NCBI RefSeq assembly: GCF_000732925.1
Contig: NZ_CP008953.1
Location: 1,178,001 to 1,242,000 of the forward strand
From: Amycolatopsis japonica
GTDB lineage: Bacteria; Actinomycetota; Actinomycetes; Mycobacteriales; Pseudonocardiaceae
Direction of reading: 5' to 3'
Length of the DNA stretch: 64,000 nucleotides
A program made the position numbers and the translations under genes. Positions 46,907-58,817 of the stretch are shown here, one piece after another (position 1 is the first letter of the stretch; each line of letters opens with the position of its first letter). The notes beneath the pieces were generated by a model that was not told the origin of the DNA, searched no databases, and saw nothing but the letters and a program-made list of their open reading frames with translations.

Positions 46907-46967
46907 GAACACCAAAAGACCCCCGATCCGCGTGAGTCGCGCGGACCGAGTTTGAAGGGAAACGCAC

Positions 46968-47222
46968 GTGAGCAACATCGTTCTTGCGCAGGCCGCCACC
47001 GAGGCCGTCAGCATCAACAAGGGTCTCGCCGCCATCGGTTACGGCCTCGGCGCGATCGGCCCCGGTATCGGTGTGGGTCTCATCTTCGCCGCCGTCATCA
47101 ACGGCACCGCCCGTCAGCCGGAGGCCCAGGGCAAGCTGCAGAGCATCGCCTTCTCGACCTTCGTGCTGACCGAGGTGCTGGCGCTGATCGGTATCGTCAT
47201 CTACTTCCTCGCCTCCGCCTAA
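46968..47222 (+). CDS. atpE: ATP synthase F0 subunit c
   Basis: 84 residues, a two-helix hairpin that forms the rotor ring. The GxGxGxGx pattern of helix 1 ([16 protein letters not shown]) and the loop [10 protein letters not shown] are conserved. The proton-binding carboxylate is Glu69 in [14 protein letters not shown] start with a GAAGGGAA site. The helix 2 carboxylate is in the same position as the bedaquiline-target residue of mycobacteria. Confidence 0.97.
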   Translation: MSNIVLAQAATEAVSINKGLAAIGYGLGAIGPGIGVGLIFAAVINGTARQPEAQGKLQSIAFSTFVLTEVLALIGIVIYFLASA

Positions 47223-47255
47223 GGCTGAGTTTCGCTCATCGCTTAAGGAGACGTT

Positions 47256-47822
47256 GTGCTGAAGACCGAATTGGTGTTGGCCGCCGAAGAGGTGCCCAAC
47301 CCGATCGTGCCGCACGTTCCCGAGCTCATCCTCGGGTTCATCGCCTTCCTTCTGCTGCTGTTCGTTCTGAAGAAGTACGTCGTCCCGCGTTTCGAGGCGA
47401 CCTACGAAGAGCGGACCAAGCTGATCGAGGGTGGCATCGAGCGAGCCGAGAAGGCGCAGGCCGAAGCCGAAGAAAACCTTGCGCAGTACAAGGCGCAGCT
47501 GGCGGAAGCCCGTGCCGAGGCCGCGAAGATCCGTGACGACGCCCGGCTCGAAGCCGAGCAGATCAAAGCGGAACTGCGGGCCGAGGCCGAAGCCGAGTCC
47601 CAGCGCATCGTCGCCCAGGGTCAGGCTCAGCTGCAGGCCCAGAAGGCGCAGATCATCGCCGAACTGCGCGCCGAACTCGGCCGTAACTCCGTCGAGCTGG
47701 CCAGCCGCATCGTCGGCGAGTCGCTCGCGGACGACGCGCGCCGTCACGGCACCGTGGACCGGTTCCTGGCCGAATTGGAGACCGCGGGCGCCAACGGTGC
47801 CGGTCTCGGAGCGGGGAAGTAG
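47256..47822 (+). CDS. atpF: ATP synthase F0 subunit b
   Basis: 188 residues. One N-terminal membrane helix (LILGFIAFLLLLFVLKKYV) is followed by a long charged coiled coil (EAEENLAQYKAQLAEARAEAAKIRDDARLEAEQIKAEL) that forms the peripheral stalk. The C-terminal part binds delta. It is a separate gene, unlike in mycobacteria where b is also partly fused to delta. GTG start with AAGGAG. Confidence 0.96.
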   Translation: MLKTELVLAAEEVPNPIVPHVPELILGFIAFLLLLFVLKKYVVPRFEATYEERTKLIEGGIERAEKAQAEAEENLAQYKAQLAEARAEAAKIRDDARLEAEQIKAELRAEAEAESQRIVAQGQAQLQAQKAQIIAELRAELGRNSVELASRIVGESLADDARRHGTVDRFLAELETAGANGAGLGAGK

Positions 47823-47828
47823 ACCAGA

Positions 47829-48650
47829 ATGACGCTGCATGCTGCGAGCCGTGAAGCGCTCGACCTCGCCGAGAAGCGTCTCGGCGAGGTTCTGGCCGAA
47901 GCGGGTACTGACCCGGCGACGGTCGGCGACGAGCTGCTTTCGGTCGTCGCCCTGCTGGACCGGGAGATCGGCCTGCGCCGGGCCGTCGCCGACGGTTCGG
48001 CCTCGTCCGAAGCCCGGATCGGCCTCGCCCGCGGGATCCTCGCGGGCAAGGTTTCCGAACCGGCCCTGCAGGTGCTCGACTCCGTGGCGGGCAGCCGCTG
48101 GTCGAGCCCGCGCGAACTGACCGACGGGCTCGAGGCCCTCGGCCGCTCGGCGCTGCTCACCAGTGCGGAGAAGTCCGGGAACATCGACGCTGTCGAAGAC
48201 CAGCTGTTCCGGGTCAGTCGTATCGTCGCGGGTGAGCCGGAGCTCGAACGGGCACTCTCCGACCTGACCGCCCCCGCGGAGGCGAAGCGGACCCTGGTCC
48301 GCACCTTGTTCGCCGACAAGGTGGACGTGGTCACCAAGACCCTCGTCGAGCAGGTCGTCCTGCGCGCCAAGGGCCGCGGGGTCGGCAACGCCCTCGAAGA
48401 GCTGGTCCAGCTGGCCGCGGAACGCCGTGAGCGCTCGGTCGCCCGGGTGACCAGCGCGAGCGCGCTTTCCGACGAACAGCAGGCTCGGCTGAGCGAGAAG
48501 CTCAACGCCCTTTACGGGCGGCAGCTCGCGCTGCACGTCGAGGTCGACCCGTCACTCGGCGGCGGACTCGTGGTCCGCGTCGGCGACGAGGTCATCGACG
48601 GCAGCACCGCGGGGCGGATCGACGCCCTGCGTCGCCGGTTGGCCGGCTGA
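47829..48650 (+). CDS. atpH: ATP synthase F1 subunit delta
   Basis: 273 residues, longer than the E. coli protein (177) but normal for actinobacteria without the b-delta fusion. The extra N-terminal helical part (residues 1-95) precedes the OSCP-like domain; the C-terminal [28 protein letters not shown] strand-helix is the conserved end. It links the stator stalk to the top of F1. Confidence 0.95.
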   Translation: MTLHAASREALDLAEKRLGEVLAEAGTDPATVGDELLSVVALLDREIGLRRAVADGSASSEARIGLARGILAGKVSEPALQVLDSVAGSRWSSPRELTDGLEALGRSALLTSAEKSGNIDAVEDQLFRVSRIVAGEPELERALSDLTAPAEAKRTLVRTLFADKVDVVTKTLVEQVVLRAKGRGVGNALEELVQLAAERRERSVARVTSASALSDEQQARLSEKLNALYGRQLALHVEVDPSLGGGLVVRVGDEVIDGSTAGRIDALRRRLAG

Positions 48651-48703
48651 CCCACAACAACGACTTTGCACACTGGCACGAACGAAGCGAGAGCGGGAAC
48701 GAA

Positions 48704-50341
48704 ATGGCGGAGCTGACGATCTCCTCGGATGAGATCCGTAGCGCGATCGAGAACTACGTCTCGAGTTACGCCCCGGACGTGAGCCGGGAAGAGGTTGGCG
48801 TCGTCGTCGACGCCGGTGACGGTATCGCCCACATCGAGGGTCTTCCCTCGGCGATGGCCAACGAGCTGCTCGAGTTCCCCGGCGGGGTCCTCGGCGTGGC
48901 GCTGAACCTGGACGCGCGCTCCATCGGTGCCGCGATCCTCGGTGACTTCGAGACCGTCGTCGAAGGTCAGGAAGTCAAGCGGACCGGTCAGGTCCTCTCG
49001 GTTCCGGTCGGCGAGGGCTACCTCGGCCGCGTCGTGAACCCGCTGGGCGCCCCGATCGACGGCCTCGGCGAGATCGAGACCACCGAGCGCCGCCCGCTGG
49101 AGGTCAAGGCCGCTTCGGTGGTCGAGCGCCAGCCGGTGGCCGAGCCGCTGCAGACCGGTATCACCGCGATCGACGCGATGACCCCGATCGGCCGTGGCCA
49201 GCGCCAGCTGATCATCGGTGACCGCAAGACCGGTAAGACGGCCGTCGCGGTGGACACGATCATCAACCAGAAGGCCAACTGGGAGACCGGCGACCCGAAG
49301 AAGCAGGTTCGCTGCATCTATGTCGCGGTCGGCCAGAAGGGCTCCACGATCGCCGCGGTCAAGAAGTCCCTCGAGGACGCCGGCGCGATGGAGTACACCA
49401 CCATCGTCGCGGCCCCCGCGTCGGACTCCGCCGGCTTCAAGTGGATCGCGCCGTACACCGGCTCGGCCATCGGCCAGCACTGGATGTACGAGGGCAAGCA
49501 CGTCCTCATCGTGTTCGACGACCTGACCAAGCAGGCCGACGCCTACCGCGCGATCTCGCTGCTGCTGCGTCGCCCGCCGGGCCGTGAAGCCTTCCCCGGC
49601 GACGTCTTCTACTTGCACTCCCGCCTCCTCGAGCGTTGCGCGAAGCTCTCGGACGAGCTGGGCGCGGGCTCGCTGACCGGTCTCCCGATCATCGAGACCA
49701 AGGCGAACGACGTGTCGGCCTACATCCCGACGAACGTCATCTCGATCACCGACGGTCAGTGCTTCTTCCAGTCGGACCTGTTCAACGCCGGTCAGCGCCC
49801 GGCCATCGACGTGGGTATCTCGGTTTCCCGCGTGGGTGGTGCCGCACAGGTCAAGGCGATGAAGGACGTTTCGGGTTCGCTCCGTATCGACCTGTCGCAG
49901 TACCGCGAGCTGGAGGCCTTCGCGGCCTTCGCTTCGGACCTCGACGACGCGTCGAAGGCGCAGCTCGAGCGCGGTGCCCGCCTGTACGAGGTGCTCAAGC
50001 AGCCGCAGTACTCGCCGATCCCGGTCGAGGAGCAGGTCGTCACGGTGTACCTCGGCACGAACGGTCACTTCGACACCGTTCCCACCGAGGACGTGCGCCG
50101 CTTCCGCGACGAGTTCGTCGACTCCGCGCGTCGCAAGCACGGAGAGCTCCTCAAGGACATCCGCGAGTCGGGCAAGTTCTCCAAGGAGACCGCTTCCGGG
50201 CTGGTCGACGCGGTGAACGAGTTCAAGAAGGAGTTCACCACCTCCGAGGGCAAGAGCCTGGTCGAGGTCTCCGACGCGATGGACGCCGAGAAGGTCGGGC
50301 AGGAGACCGTCAAGGTCAACAAGCCCGCCCCGAAGAAGTGA
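48704..50341 (+). CDS. atpA: ATP synthase F1 subunit alpha
   Basis: 545 residues. Walker A is [10 protein letters not shown] near residue 172 and the alpha signature includes [19 protein letters not shown]-terminal tail of about 30 residues beyond the E. coli end ([19 protein letters not shown]) is similar to the mycobacterial alpha extension thought to restrain ATP hydrolysis. The nucleotide site here is regulatory, not catalytic. Confidence 0.97.
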   Translation: MAELTISSDEIRSAIENYVSSYAPDVSREEVGVVVDAGDGIAHIEGLPSAMANELLEFPGGVLGVALNLDARSIGAAILGDFETVVEGQEVKRTGQVLSVPVGEGYLGRVVNPLGAPIDGLGEIETTERRPLEVKAASVVERQPVAEPLQTGITAIDAMTPIGRGQRQLIIGDRKTGKTAVAVDTIINQKANWETGDPKKQVRCIYVAVGQKGSTIAAVKKSLEDAGAMEYTTIVAAPASDSAGFKWIAPYTGSAIGQHWMYEGKHVLIVFDDLTKQADAYRAISLLLRRPPGREAFPGDVFYLHSRLLERCAKLSDELGAGSLTGLPIIETKANDVSAYIPTNVISITDGQCFFQSDLFNAGQRPAIDVGISVSRVGGAAQVKAMKDVSGSLRIDLSQYRELEAFAAFASDLDDASKAQLERGARLYEVLKQPQYSPIPVEEQVVTVYLGTNGHFDTVPTEDVRRFRDEFVDSARRKHGELLKDIRESGKFSKETASGLVDAVNEFKKEFTTSEGKSLVEVSDAMDAEKVGQETVKVNKPAPKK

Positions 50342-50352
50342 GCTGATAGCTC

Positions 50353-52715
<2,363 letters not shown>

Positions 52716-52829
52716 TGTTCCGATGAGCGGCGGGATCAGTGTCTACTGTGGACGCTGGTCCCGCCGTTCGCTTACTGGGAACTTCGACTACTACACTCGG
52801 TGCCAGCACCTGAGGTGAAGGGAAGCTAC

Positions 52830-53195
52830 GTGGCTGAGATTTCTGTCGAGCTGGTAGCCGTCGAGCGCCGTCTCTGGTCCGGTACCGCCACGTTCGTGGT
52901 GGCGCAGACCACCGAGGGCGAGATCGGCATCATGGCCGGTCACGAGCCGGTTCTGGGCCAGCTCGTCGAGGGTGGCGTCGTGAAGGTGACGACCACGGAC
53001 GGCGAGACCGTGACCGCCGCGGTGCACGGCGGTTTCCTGTCGGTCACCGCGACCGGCGTGAGCATCCTCGCCGAGAGCGCGGAGCTCTCGGACGAGATCG
53101 ACGTCGACGCGGCCAAGAAGGCGCTGACCGGCGAAGACGAGCAAGAGCGGGCTAGGGCGACCGCCCAGCTTCGCGCGGCCGGTCAGTCAGTCTGA
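52830..53195 (+). CDS. atpC: ATP synthase F1 subunit epsilon
   Basis: 121 residues from the GTG at 52830 with GGGAAG upstream; an upstream GTG at 52800 is possible but less well placed. The N-terminal beta sandwich ([40 protein letters not shown]) is complete; the C-terminal helical part is short, as in mycobacteria, which weakens the usual inhibitory arm. Last gene of the atp operon. Confidence 0.94.
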   Translation: MAEISVELVAVERRLWSGTATFVVAQTTEGEIGIMAGHEPVLGQLVEGGVVKVTTTDGETVTAAVHGGFLSVTATGVSILAESAELSDEIDVDAAKKALTGEDEQERARATAQLRAAGQSV

Positions 53196-53220
53196 CCGGG
53201 CGAGAGGCAGGGGCCGGGCC

Positions 53221-53655
53221 GTGGAAATCGCCGTGGGTGTTCTCGGGGCCCTGACCGTCCTGGCCGTGCTCGCGGCCTGGTATTCGTTGCGGTGGGTCCG
53301 GATGCGCCGCGGTGGCGGCGTGAGCGTCGCCCTGCGGTGGCGTCCGGACGAGGCGCGGTCCAGCTGGCATCTGGGGCTGGGCCGCTACGAGGGCGAGAAG
53401 TTCGTCTGGTTCCGCGTCTGGAGCCTGCGAACGGGCCCGGATCGCGTGTTCGAGCGCGAAAGCATGGAGATCGCGGACCGGCGAGACCCCTCCGGCACGG
53501 AGGCGTACGCCGTCCCCGAAGGTTCGATCGTCCTGCGGTGCGAATCCGCCAAACAGGAGGCGATCGAGATCGCGATGGGTCCCGGTGCCCTCACCGGCTT
53601 CCTGTCCTGGCTCGAGTCGGCCCCGCCGGGCCGCCGCCTGCCGCGCGCTTCCTGA
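53221..53655 (+). CDS. DUF2550 membrane protein
   Basis: 144 residues with one N-terminal membrane helix (VGVLGALTVLAVLAAWYSLRWV) and a soluble domain (WHLGLGRYEGEKFVWFRVWSL, VLRCESAKQEAIEIAMGPGALTGFLSWLE). It follows atpC by 25 bp, the same place as Rv1312 in M. tuberculosis. Function unknown; probably faces the cytosol as the positive-inside rule suggests. Its stop codon is the first TGA of a 21-bp tandem repeat. Confidence 0.9.
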   Translation: MEIAVGVLGALTVLAVLAAWYSLRWVRMRRGGGVSVALRWRPDEARSSWHLGLGRYEGEKFVWFRVWSLRTGPDRVFERESMEIADRRDPSGTEAYAVPEGSIVLRCESAKQEAIEIAMGPGALTGFLSWLESAPPGRRLPRAS

Positions 53656-53736
53656 TCACGCGTGTCGTCCGTCTGATCACGCGTGTCCCGCCTTCAATCA
53701 CGCGAGTCCCGCGTCTGATCACGCGAGTTCGCCGTT
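53653..53736. repeat. Four tandem 21-bp repeats
   Basis: Units begin at 53653, 53674, 53695 and 53716, each with a T/CRATCACGCG(T/A)GT core. The period of 21 bp is exact and equals two helical turns. The same core (GATCACGCGTGTC) forms the arms of the 60206-60289 palindrome. The array fills the space between the DUF2550 stop and the aroA promoter. Confidence 0.75.
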
Positions 53737-53747
53737 CGGGCACGCCG

Positions 53748-53753
53748 TATGCT
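53748..53753 (+). promoter_or_regulatory. -10 element of a leaderless aroA message
   Basis: TATGCT at 53748-53753 ends 6 bp before the aroA GTG, so transcription should start at or next to the start codon. The -35 is poor. Leaderless messages are common in actinobacteria. Confidence 0.45.
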
Positions 53754-53759
53754 CACGCC

Positions 53760-54995
53760 GTGACCATCGTCGACATCCCCGGTTCGAAGTCGATCACCGC
53801 CCGAGGCCTGTTCCTCGCGGCCGCCGCCCACGGGACGACCGTGCTGAGCAGGCCGCTGCGTTCGGACGACTCCGAGGGCTTCGCCGAGGGCCTCCTCAAA
53901 CTCGGCTACCAGGTCTCCCGCGCTCCCGGCGAGTGGACGATCGAGGGCAAGCCCGAGGGCCCCGCCGTCGACAGCGCCGACGTCTTCTGCCGTGACGGCG
54001 CCACCACCGCGCGGTTCCTGCCGGCACTGGCCGCCGCCGGCCACGGCACCTTCCGGTTCGACGCCTCCGAGCAGATGCGCGCCCGGCCGCTGGGCCCGCT
54101 CACCGACGCGTTGCTGGAGCTGGGCGTCGACCTGACCTTCGAAGGCTCGCCGGGACACCATCCGCTGGTGGTGCGGGCCGCCGGGATCAAGGGCGGCGAG
54201 CTGACGCTGGACGCCGGGCTGTCGTCGCAGTTCCTGACCGCGTTGCTGCTGGTCGGCCCCTTGACCGCCGAGGGCCTGCGGATCACCGTCACGGACCTCG
54301 TTTCGGTGCCCTACGTCGAGATCACCATCGCGATGATGCGGCGCTTCGGCGTCGAGGTCGTCCGGGACGGCGACACGTTCGTCGTGCCGCCCACGCCGTA
54401 TCAGGGCTGTCGCTACGAGATCGAGCCCGACGCTTCGACGTCCAGCTACTTCTTCGCGGCCGCTGCGCTGACCGGCAACTCGGTGACCGTGCCGGGGCTC
54501 GGTGAGGGCGCACTGCAGGGGGATCTGGCCTTCGTCGAGGTCCTGCGGCAGATGGGCGCGGACGTCGAAGTCGGCCCGGACGCCGTGACCGTGACCGGAA
54601 CGGGTGGCCTGCGCGGGGTCACGGTGAACATGCGCGACATCTCCGACACCGTGCCGACGCTCGCGGCCATCGCTCCGTTCGCGGACGGGCCGGTACGGAT
54701 CGAGGACGTCTACAACACGCGCATCAAGGAATGCGACCGGCTCGCGGCGTGCGAGGAGAACCTGCGCGCGATGGGTGTTCCGGTCGAGACGGGGCGGGAC
54801 TGGATCGAGATCCAGCCCGGCGTGCCGACGGGGACGTCGGTGAAATGCCGCCGGGACCACCGGATCGCGATGGCGTTCAGTGTCACGGGGCTGCGGACGC
54901 CGGGGATCACGCTGGACGACCCCGGTTGCGTGAAGAAGACCTTCCCCGGTTTCCACGATGCCCTCGCTTCGCTCCGAGCCTCCTGGGGCATTTAG
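53760..54995 (+). CDS. aroA: EPSP synthase (3-phosphoshikimate 1-carboxyvinyltransferase)
   Basis: 411 residues. It joins phosphoenolpyruvate to shikimate-3-phosphate in aromatic amino acid synthesis. Family landmarks: DIPGSKSITARGLFLAAAA at the N terminus, DGATTARFLPALAA, DAGLSSQFLTALLLVGPL, EPDASTSSYFFAAAAL, RIKECDRLAA and RRDHRIAMAF. The N terminus is short because the GTG lies only a few residues before the substrate loop. In mycobacteria aroA is elsewhere, so it is an addition to this otherwise conserved region. A half copy of the TTTCGTCCTCTGAATGCGG repeat overlaps the stop. Confidence 0.95.
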   Translation: MTIVDIPGSKSITARGLFLAAAAHGTTVLSRPLRSDDSEGFAEGLLKLGYQVSRAPGEWTIEGKPEGPAVDSADVFCRDGATTARFLPALAAAGHGTFRFDASEQMRARPLGPLTDALLELGVDLTFEGSPGHHPLVVRAAGIKGGELTLDAGLSSQFLTALLLVGPLTAEGLRITVTDLVSVPYVEITIAMMRRFGVEVVRDGDTFVVPPTPYQGCRYEIEPDASTSSYFFAAAALTGNSVTVPGLGEGALQGDLAFVEVLRQMGADVEVGPDAVTVTGTGGLRGVTVNMRDISDTVPTLAAIAPFADGPVRIEDVYNTRIKECDRLAACEENLRAMGVPVETGRDWIEIQPGVPTGTSVKCRRDHRIAMAFSVTGLRTPGITLDDPGCVKKTFPGFHDALASLRASWGI

Positions 54996-55010
54996 TCCTC
55001 TGAATGCGGC
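54991..55010. repeat. Half copy of the GTCCTCTGAATGCGG palindrome family
   Basis: One arm only, overlapping the aroA stop codon; the second arm is missing. It shares 15 consecutive bases with the arms at 20201-20228. Confidence 0.55.
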
Positions 55011-55054
55011 ATTTCTACCGGGCTGCGGACGTGATCCACGTCTATTCTCGGTCC

Positions 55055-55207
55055 ATGACTCAGAGCGAGGACACGAACCGCTGGAGCCACCTTCCCGAGT
55101 CCGTGTCCCTGGAGGACACGATCACGATGAAGGCGATCGACCCGGGCAAGGACGGCACGCCCGACGTCGACCTCGAGCGCTATTGGGCAGCACGCGAACA
55201 GGGCTGA
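55055..55207 (+). CDS. Small conserved 50-residue protein
   Basis: 50 residues, acidic: RWSHLPESVSLEDTITMKA, then DPGKDGTPDVDLERYWAARE. No signal peptide. A -10 TATTCT (55043-55048) lies 6 bp before the ATG, which suggests a leaderless message. The sequence is well behaved and similar short proteins are annotated in actinomycetes, from memory. Function unknown. A hairpin follows. Confidence 0.6.
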   Translation: MTQSEDTNRWSHLPESVSLEDTITMKAIDPGKDGTPDVDLERYWAAREQG

Positions 55208-55211
55208 ACGT

Positions 55212-55246
55212 GAGCTGAAGGGCGCTATGAAAGCGTCCTTCAGCTC
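55212..55246. terminator. Hairpin between convergent genes
   Basis: Arms GAGCTGAAGGGCGCT (55212-55226) and AGCGTCCTTCAGCTC (55232-55246) pair with one mismatch over a 5-nt loop. It starts 5 bp past the small gene and covers the stop codon of the adenosyltransferase on the other strand. Confidence 0.65.
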
Positions 55247-55812
55247 GCCCCGCCCGGCTGCCACAGGATGTCGCCGTCCGGATTCGCCAGCCGCGACAGG
55301 ATGAACAGCAGGTCCGAAAGCCGGTTCAGGTATTTGATCGCCAGCTGGTTCGTCGTGGCCTGCTCGGCTTCGAACAGCGCCCAGCCGGACCGCTCGGCCC
55401 GCCGCGCGACCGTGCGGGCCTGGTGCAGGAAAGCCGCCCCCGGGGTGCCACCCGGCAGGATGAACGACGTCAGCTTCGGCACGCGCTCGTTGAACTCGTC
55501 GCACCAGCCTTCCAGCCGTTCGATGTACCGCTCGGTGATGCGCAGCGGCTCGTACGGCGGGTTCTCCACGATGGGCGCGCACAGATCCGCGCCGACGTCG
55601 AAGAGATCGTTCTGCACCGCACGCAGCACCTGCGTGATCTCCTCGGGAAGCGCGCCCATCGCGAGCGCGAGCCCGATGACGGAGTTGGCTTCGTCGACGT
55701 CGGCGTACGCGCCAAGGCGGGGCGAGGTCTTCGGCACGCGGGAGCCGTCGCCGAGCGCCGTGGTGCCGTTGTCGCCGACCTTCGTGTACACGCGGTTGAT
55801 GCGAACGACCAT
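55240..55812 (-). CDS. Corrinoid (cob(I)alamin) adenosyltransferase, PduO type
   Basis: 190 residues. It moves the adenosyl group of ATP to cob(I)alamin, making adenosylcobalamin. The ATP-binding N terminus is RVYTKVGDNGTTALGDGSRV, followed by GAYADVDEANSVIGLA, and the late FILPGGTPGAAFLHQARTVARRAER and NQLAIKYLNRLSDLLFILSR complete the four-helix bundle. It matches Rv1314c in position, just before murA. It probably supplies the cofactor for the MeaA-type mutase at 62.2 kb. Confidence 0.94.
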   Translation of the reverse strand: MVVRINRVYTKVGDNGTTALGDGSRVPKTSPRLGAYADVDEANSVIGLALAMGALPEEITQVLRAVQNDLFDVGADLCAPIVENPPYEPLRITERYIERLEGWCDEFNERVPKLTSFILPGGTPGAAFLHQARTVARRAERSGWALFEAEQATTNQLAIKYLNRLSDLLFILSRLANPDGDILWQPGGAS

Positions 55813-55873
55813 GAAGCCGACTCTACCGGCCCGGCGTAAGGCAAATCCGGGCGAGAGGGCATGATTGGCGCCC

Positions 55874-57148
55874 ATGAGCGAGCACTTCGACGTGCACGGC
55901 GGAGCACGGCTGGTCGGCGAGGTCGACGTGGTCGGGGCCAAGAACAGCGTCCTGAAACTGATGGCCGCGGCCCTGCTGGCCGAGGGTACGACGACCATCA
56001 CGAACTGCCCCCAGATCCTGGACGTTCCCCTGATGGGCGACGTCTTGCGCAGTGTCGGCTGCGAGGTCGTCATCGACGGCGACACCGCCACGATCACCAC
56101 CCCGGCCGAGCTGTCGCACCGGGCCGATTCGGCCGCGATGGGCAAGCTGCGCGCGTCGGTGTGCGTGCTGGGGCCGCTGGTCGGACGGCTCAAGCAGGCC
56201 GTCGTGGCGCTGCCGGGCGGGGACGCCATCGGCTCGCGGCCGCTGGACATGCACCAGAACGGACTGCGCAAGCTGGGCGCCACCAGCACCATCGAGCACG
56301 GCTGCGTCGTGGCGAAGGCCGACGGGCTGCGCGGCGCGCAGATCTGGCTGGACTTCCCGAGCGTCGGCGCCACCGAGAACATCCTGATGGCCGCCGTGCT
56401 CGCCGAGGGCACCACGGTCATCGACAACGCCGCGCGCGAACCCGAGATCGTCGACATCTGCACGATGCTGACCGAGATGGGCGCGAAGGTCGAAGGCGCG
56501 GGCACCTCGACCCTCACCGTCGAGGGCGTCGAGAAGCTGCACCCCACCGAGCACCGCGTGATCGGCGACCGGATCGTCGGCGCGACCTGGGCGTTCGCCG
56601 CCGCGATGACCCGGGGCGACCTGACCGTCCGCGGTGTCAACCCGCACTACCTCGACCTGGTCCTCGACAAGCTCCGCCTGGCGGGTGCCGAGGTCGAGAC
56701 GTTCGACGACAAGGGCTTCCGCATCGTCCAGAACGAGCGCCCGAAGGCCGTCGACTGGGTGACGCTGCCGTACCCCGGTTTCGCGACCGACCTGCAGCCG
56801 TTCGCGGTGGCGCTGTCCGCGGTCTCCGAGGGCACCTCGATGATCACGGAGAACATCTACGAAGCCCGGTTCCGGTTCATCGAAGAGATGATGCGGCTTT
56901 CCGGCGACGCGCGCACCGATGGGCACCACGCCGTCGTCCGCGGCGTGGAGAAACTTTCGAGCGCCCCGGTGTGGGCCGCGGACATCCGCGCCGGCGCCGG
57001 GCTGGTGCTGGCGGGGCTGTGCGCGGACGGCGTCACCGAGGTCTGGGACGTCTTCCACATCGACCGCGGTTACCCGCATTTCGTGGAGAACCTGAACCGG
57101 CTCGGTGCCCGCATCGAGCGCGTCGCGGGCGAACCCGAGCGGGCTTGA
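55874..57148 (+). CDS. murA: UDP-N-acetylglucosamine 1-carboxyvinyltransferase (fosfomycin-insensitive type)
   Basis: 424 residues from the ATG at 55874; a TTG 3 codons earlier is less likely. It adds enolpyruvate to UDP-GlcNAc, the first committed step of peptidoglycan. [20 protein letters not shown] and [14 protein letters not shown] segments are conserved. The residue that is Cys in most bacteria (the target of fosfomycin) is Asp117 here, in [15 protein letters not shown], as in M. tuberculosis, so the enzyme should be active but resistant to the drug. It abuts the protease gene on the other strand without a gap. Confidence 0.96.
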   Translation: MSEHFDVHGGARLVGEVDVVGAKNSVLKLMAAALLAEGTTTITNCPQILDVPLMGDVLRSVGCEVVIDGDTATITTPAELSHRADSAAMGKLRASVCVLGPLVGRLKQAVVALPGGDAIGSRPLDMHQNGLRKLGATSTIEHGCVVAKADGLRGAQIWLDFPSVGATENILMAAVLAEGTTVIDNAAREPEIVDICTMLTEMGAKVEGAGTSTLTVEGVEKLHPTEHRVIGDRIVGATWAFAAAMTRGDLTVRGVNPHYLDLVLDKLRLAGAEVETFDDKGFRIVQNERPKAVDWVTLPYPGFATDLQPFAVALSAVSEGTSMITENIYEARFRFIEEMMRLSGDARTDGHHAVVRGVEKLSSAPVWAADIRAGAGLVLAGLCADGVTEVWDVFHIDRGYPHFVENLNRLGARIERVAGEPERA

Positions 57149-58021
57149 TCAGGGCAGGGCGACGAACGGCGCGAGGAAGTCACGCGACGTCGGCGAGTCC
57201 AGCCGGTAGGTGACATTGGTGGCGTAGCAGGGCCCGTCACCGGTGATGGTCGTCGACACGAGGACACGCTTGCCGTCGATCGTGGCGAAGTTCGGCCCGC
57301 CGGAGTCGCCGTAGCAGGCGCCGCCGTTGCCCTGCGGTGCCGTCATCGCGAGCCGGACCCAGGTCTTGTTGAGCGCGTCGAAGGTGACGGGCGCCTTCAT
57401 CCGGACGCCGCCGCCGGGATGCGTGTGCCCGCCCGGCCCGTTCACGGCTTCCTGCGTGCCGTAGCCGGCGACCACGAACGGCGTCGAGTTCAGCCCCTGC
57501 GGGCCGAGCTTGTCGAGCTGACCGGCACTGGGCAGCTTCGCGGGGGTGAAGCTCCAACGTGCGGCGACCTGCTTCGCGGGCAGCTGGACGACGGCGATGT
57601 CGTGCGAGTCGGCGGAGTTGCCGGGGTAGCCGGGCTCGCTGTGCGCGACGCCCTCGACGGCGACGGCCTTGGCGACCGCCGCCGGGTCGCCGGGGTACTT
57701 CTTCGCGGCCGCGTCGAGACCCGCTTGCACGTCCTGGTCGAGCGAGACGAAGAACCGCACGTTGGCGGGCCAGTCGGTGGTGCAGTGCGCGGCGGTGAGG
57801 AAGGTGTCGGCGTCCACCATGGTGCCGGAGCACACCCAGTCGACCCGGTCCGGTGTGGCGGGGTCGCCGTCGTTGTCCCAGGTGGCGACGAGGGCGCCGA
57901 CCTCGGTGCGCTCGGGCGCGGGGGTCGCGTTGTAGGAGTTGATCGCGGTCGCGGCGGTGGCGCCGCCCAGCAGCAGGGCGGCGGCCATCGCCGTGACGGT
58001 GGCGGCGGGGGTGAACCTCAC
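57149..58021 (-). CDS. Secreted trypsin-like serine protease
   Basis: 290 residues. A signal peptide (residues 1-26) is followed by a chymotrypsin-fold domain. The triad is visible: His79 in FLTAAHC, Asp141 in SADSHDIAVVQL and Ser240 in CYGDSGGPNF. Cysteine pairs suggest disulfides. It is exported and probably degrades protein outside the cell. It has no pro-peptide or chaperone. Stop codon directly abuts that of murA. Confidence 0.92.
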   Translation of the reverse strand: MRFTPAATVTAMAAALLLGGATAATAINSYNATPAPERTEVGALVATWDNDGDPATPDRVDWVCSGTMVDADTFLTAAHCTTDWPANVRFFVSLDQDVQAGLDAAAKKYPGDPAAVAKAVAVEGVAHSEPGYPGNSADSHDIAVVQLPAKQVAARWSFTPAKLPSAGQLDKLGPQGLNSTPFVVAGYGTQEAVNGPGGHTHPGGGVRMKAPVTFDALNKTWVRLAMTAPQGNGGACYGDSGGPNFATIDGKRVLVSTTITGDGPCYATNVTYRLDSPTSRDFLAPFVALP

Positions 58022-58092
58022 GAACGGCCTCCTTGGCTAGGTGCTCCGGGATTCAACGTGGTGAACGCCGGAAAGTCACCCGCCGAAAGTAG

Positions 58093-58755
58093 TCATGCGT
58101 CCCGGCGCCGCCGCGTTCCCGCGTAGACCGCGGCACCGCCCGCGGCCAGCGAACCCAGCCCGGTCAGCAGTACGGGTTCGAGATCGAAACCGGTCTTGGC
58201 CAGTGACGGCGAGCTCGCGACCGCGACGTCGGCGCGGGGCGCGGCGGCCGCGGCGACGGCCGCCACCGGCACGACCGCGGGAGGGACGGCTTCGGAGCGT
58301 GGTCCCCCGGGCGGGGGAGTCTCGGCCGGCGGCTTCGTGGCGGGCGGCGTCCGGTCCGGCACGCAGGCGGTGTGCGCGGGATTGCCGCGTCCGACGCCGT
58401 GGTTGCGGTCGCATTCGTAGCCCGCGTTCGCGTCGGAACCGCCCGGCAGCTGCCCGCGCGGGTTCTTGTTGTCGGCCTTGCCGACGCAACCGGCGCAGGG
58501 CTTGCCGATGGCTTCGCCACCGCCGTTGCCGTTGGCCGACGGCGAACCGTCCCGGGTGGAGTCGTACGGCCCGTGCTTGTTCGCGCCGTGCCCGGAGAAG
58601 TCCGCTTTGGACGGTGGCTGCGGTTTGGTGGTGTCCCGCGCGTGTCCGGGCGGGGCTCCGGAGTTACCGCGCTCGCCGGCGTCGGCGGGACCCGCGCCGA
58701 GGAGAATGAGGGAGAAGGCGGCTCCGGCGAGAACGCCGTAGGTCTTCTTGTTCAT
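58093..58755 (-). CDS. Cell-wall-anchored surface protein with LAxTG signal
   Basis: 220 residues. Signal peptide 1-26 (MNKKTYG start, ending PADAG). The mature part is low complexity: Gly/Asn/His-rich, with CAGC, a CDRN/TAC pair, and a Pro/Ala region. The C terminus has a sorting signal LAKTGFDLEP, a hydrophobic helix and a basic tail (GTRRRRDA), the type recognised by class E sortases. A GGGAGG site precedes the ATG. No sortase gene is in the window. Confidence 0.8.
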   Translation of the reverse strand: MNKKTYGVLAGAAFSLILLGAGPADAGERGNSGAPPGHARDTTKPQPPSKADFSGHGANKHGPYDSTRDGSPSANGNGGGEAIGKPCAGCVGKADNKNPRGQLPGGSDANAGYECDRNHGVGRGNPAHTACVPDRTPPATKPPAETPPPGGPRSEAVPPAVVPVAAVAAAAAPRADVAVASSPSLAKTGFDLEPVLLTGLGSLAAGGAAVYAGTRRRRDA

Positions 58756-58817
58756 CGAAGCCTCCCTGAGGTCGCGCCATTGCGACATCCGGAGTATCGC
58801 GTGAACGACCGAAGGGG

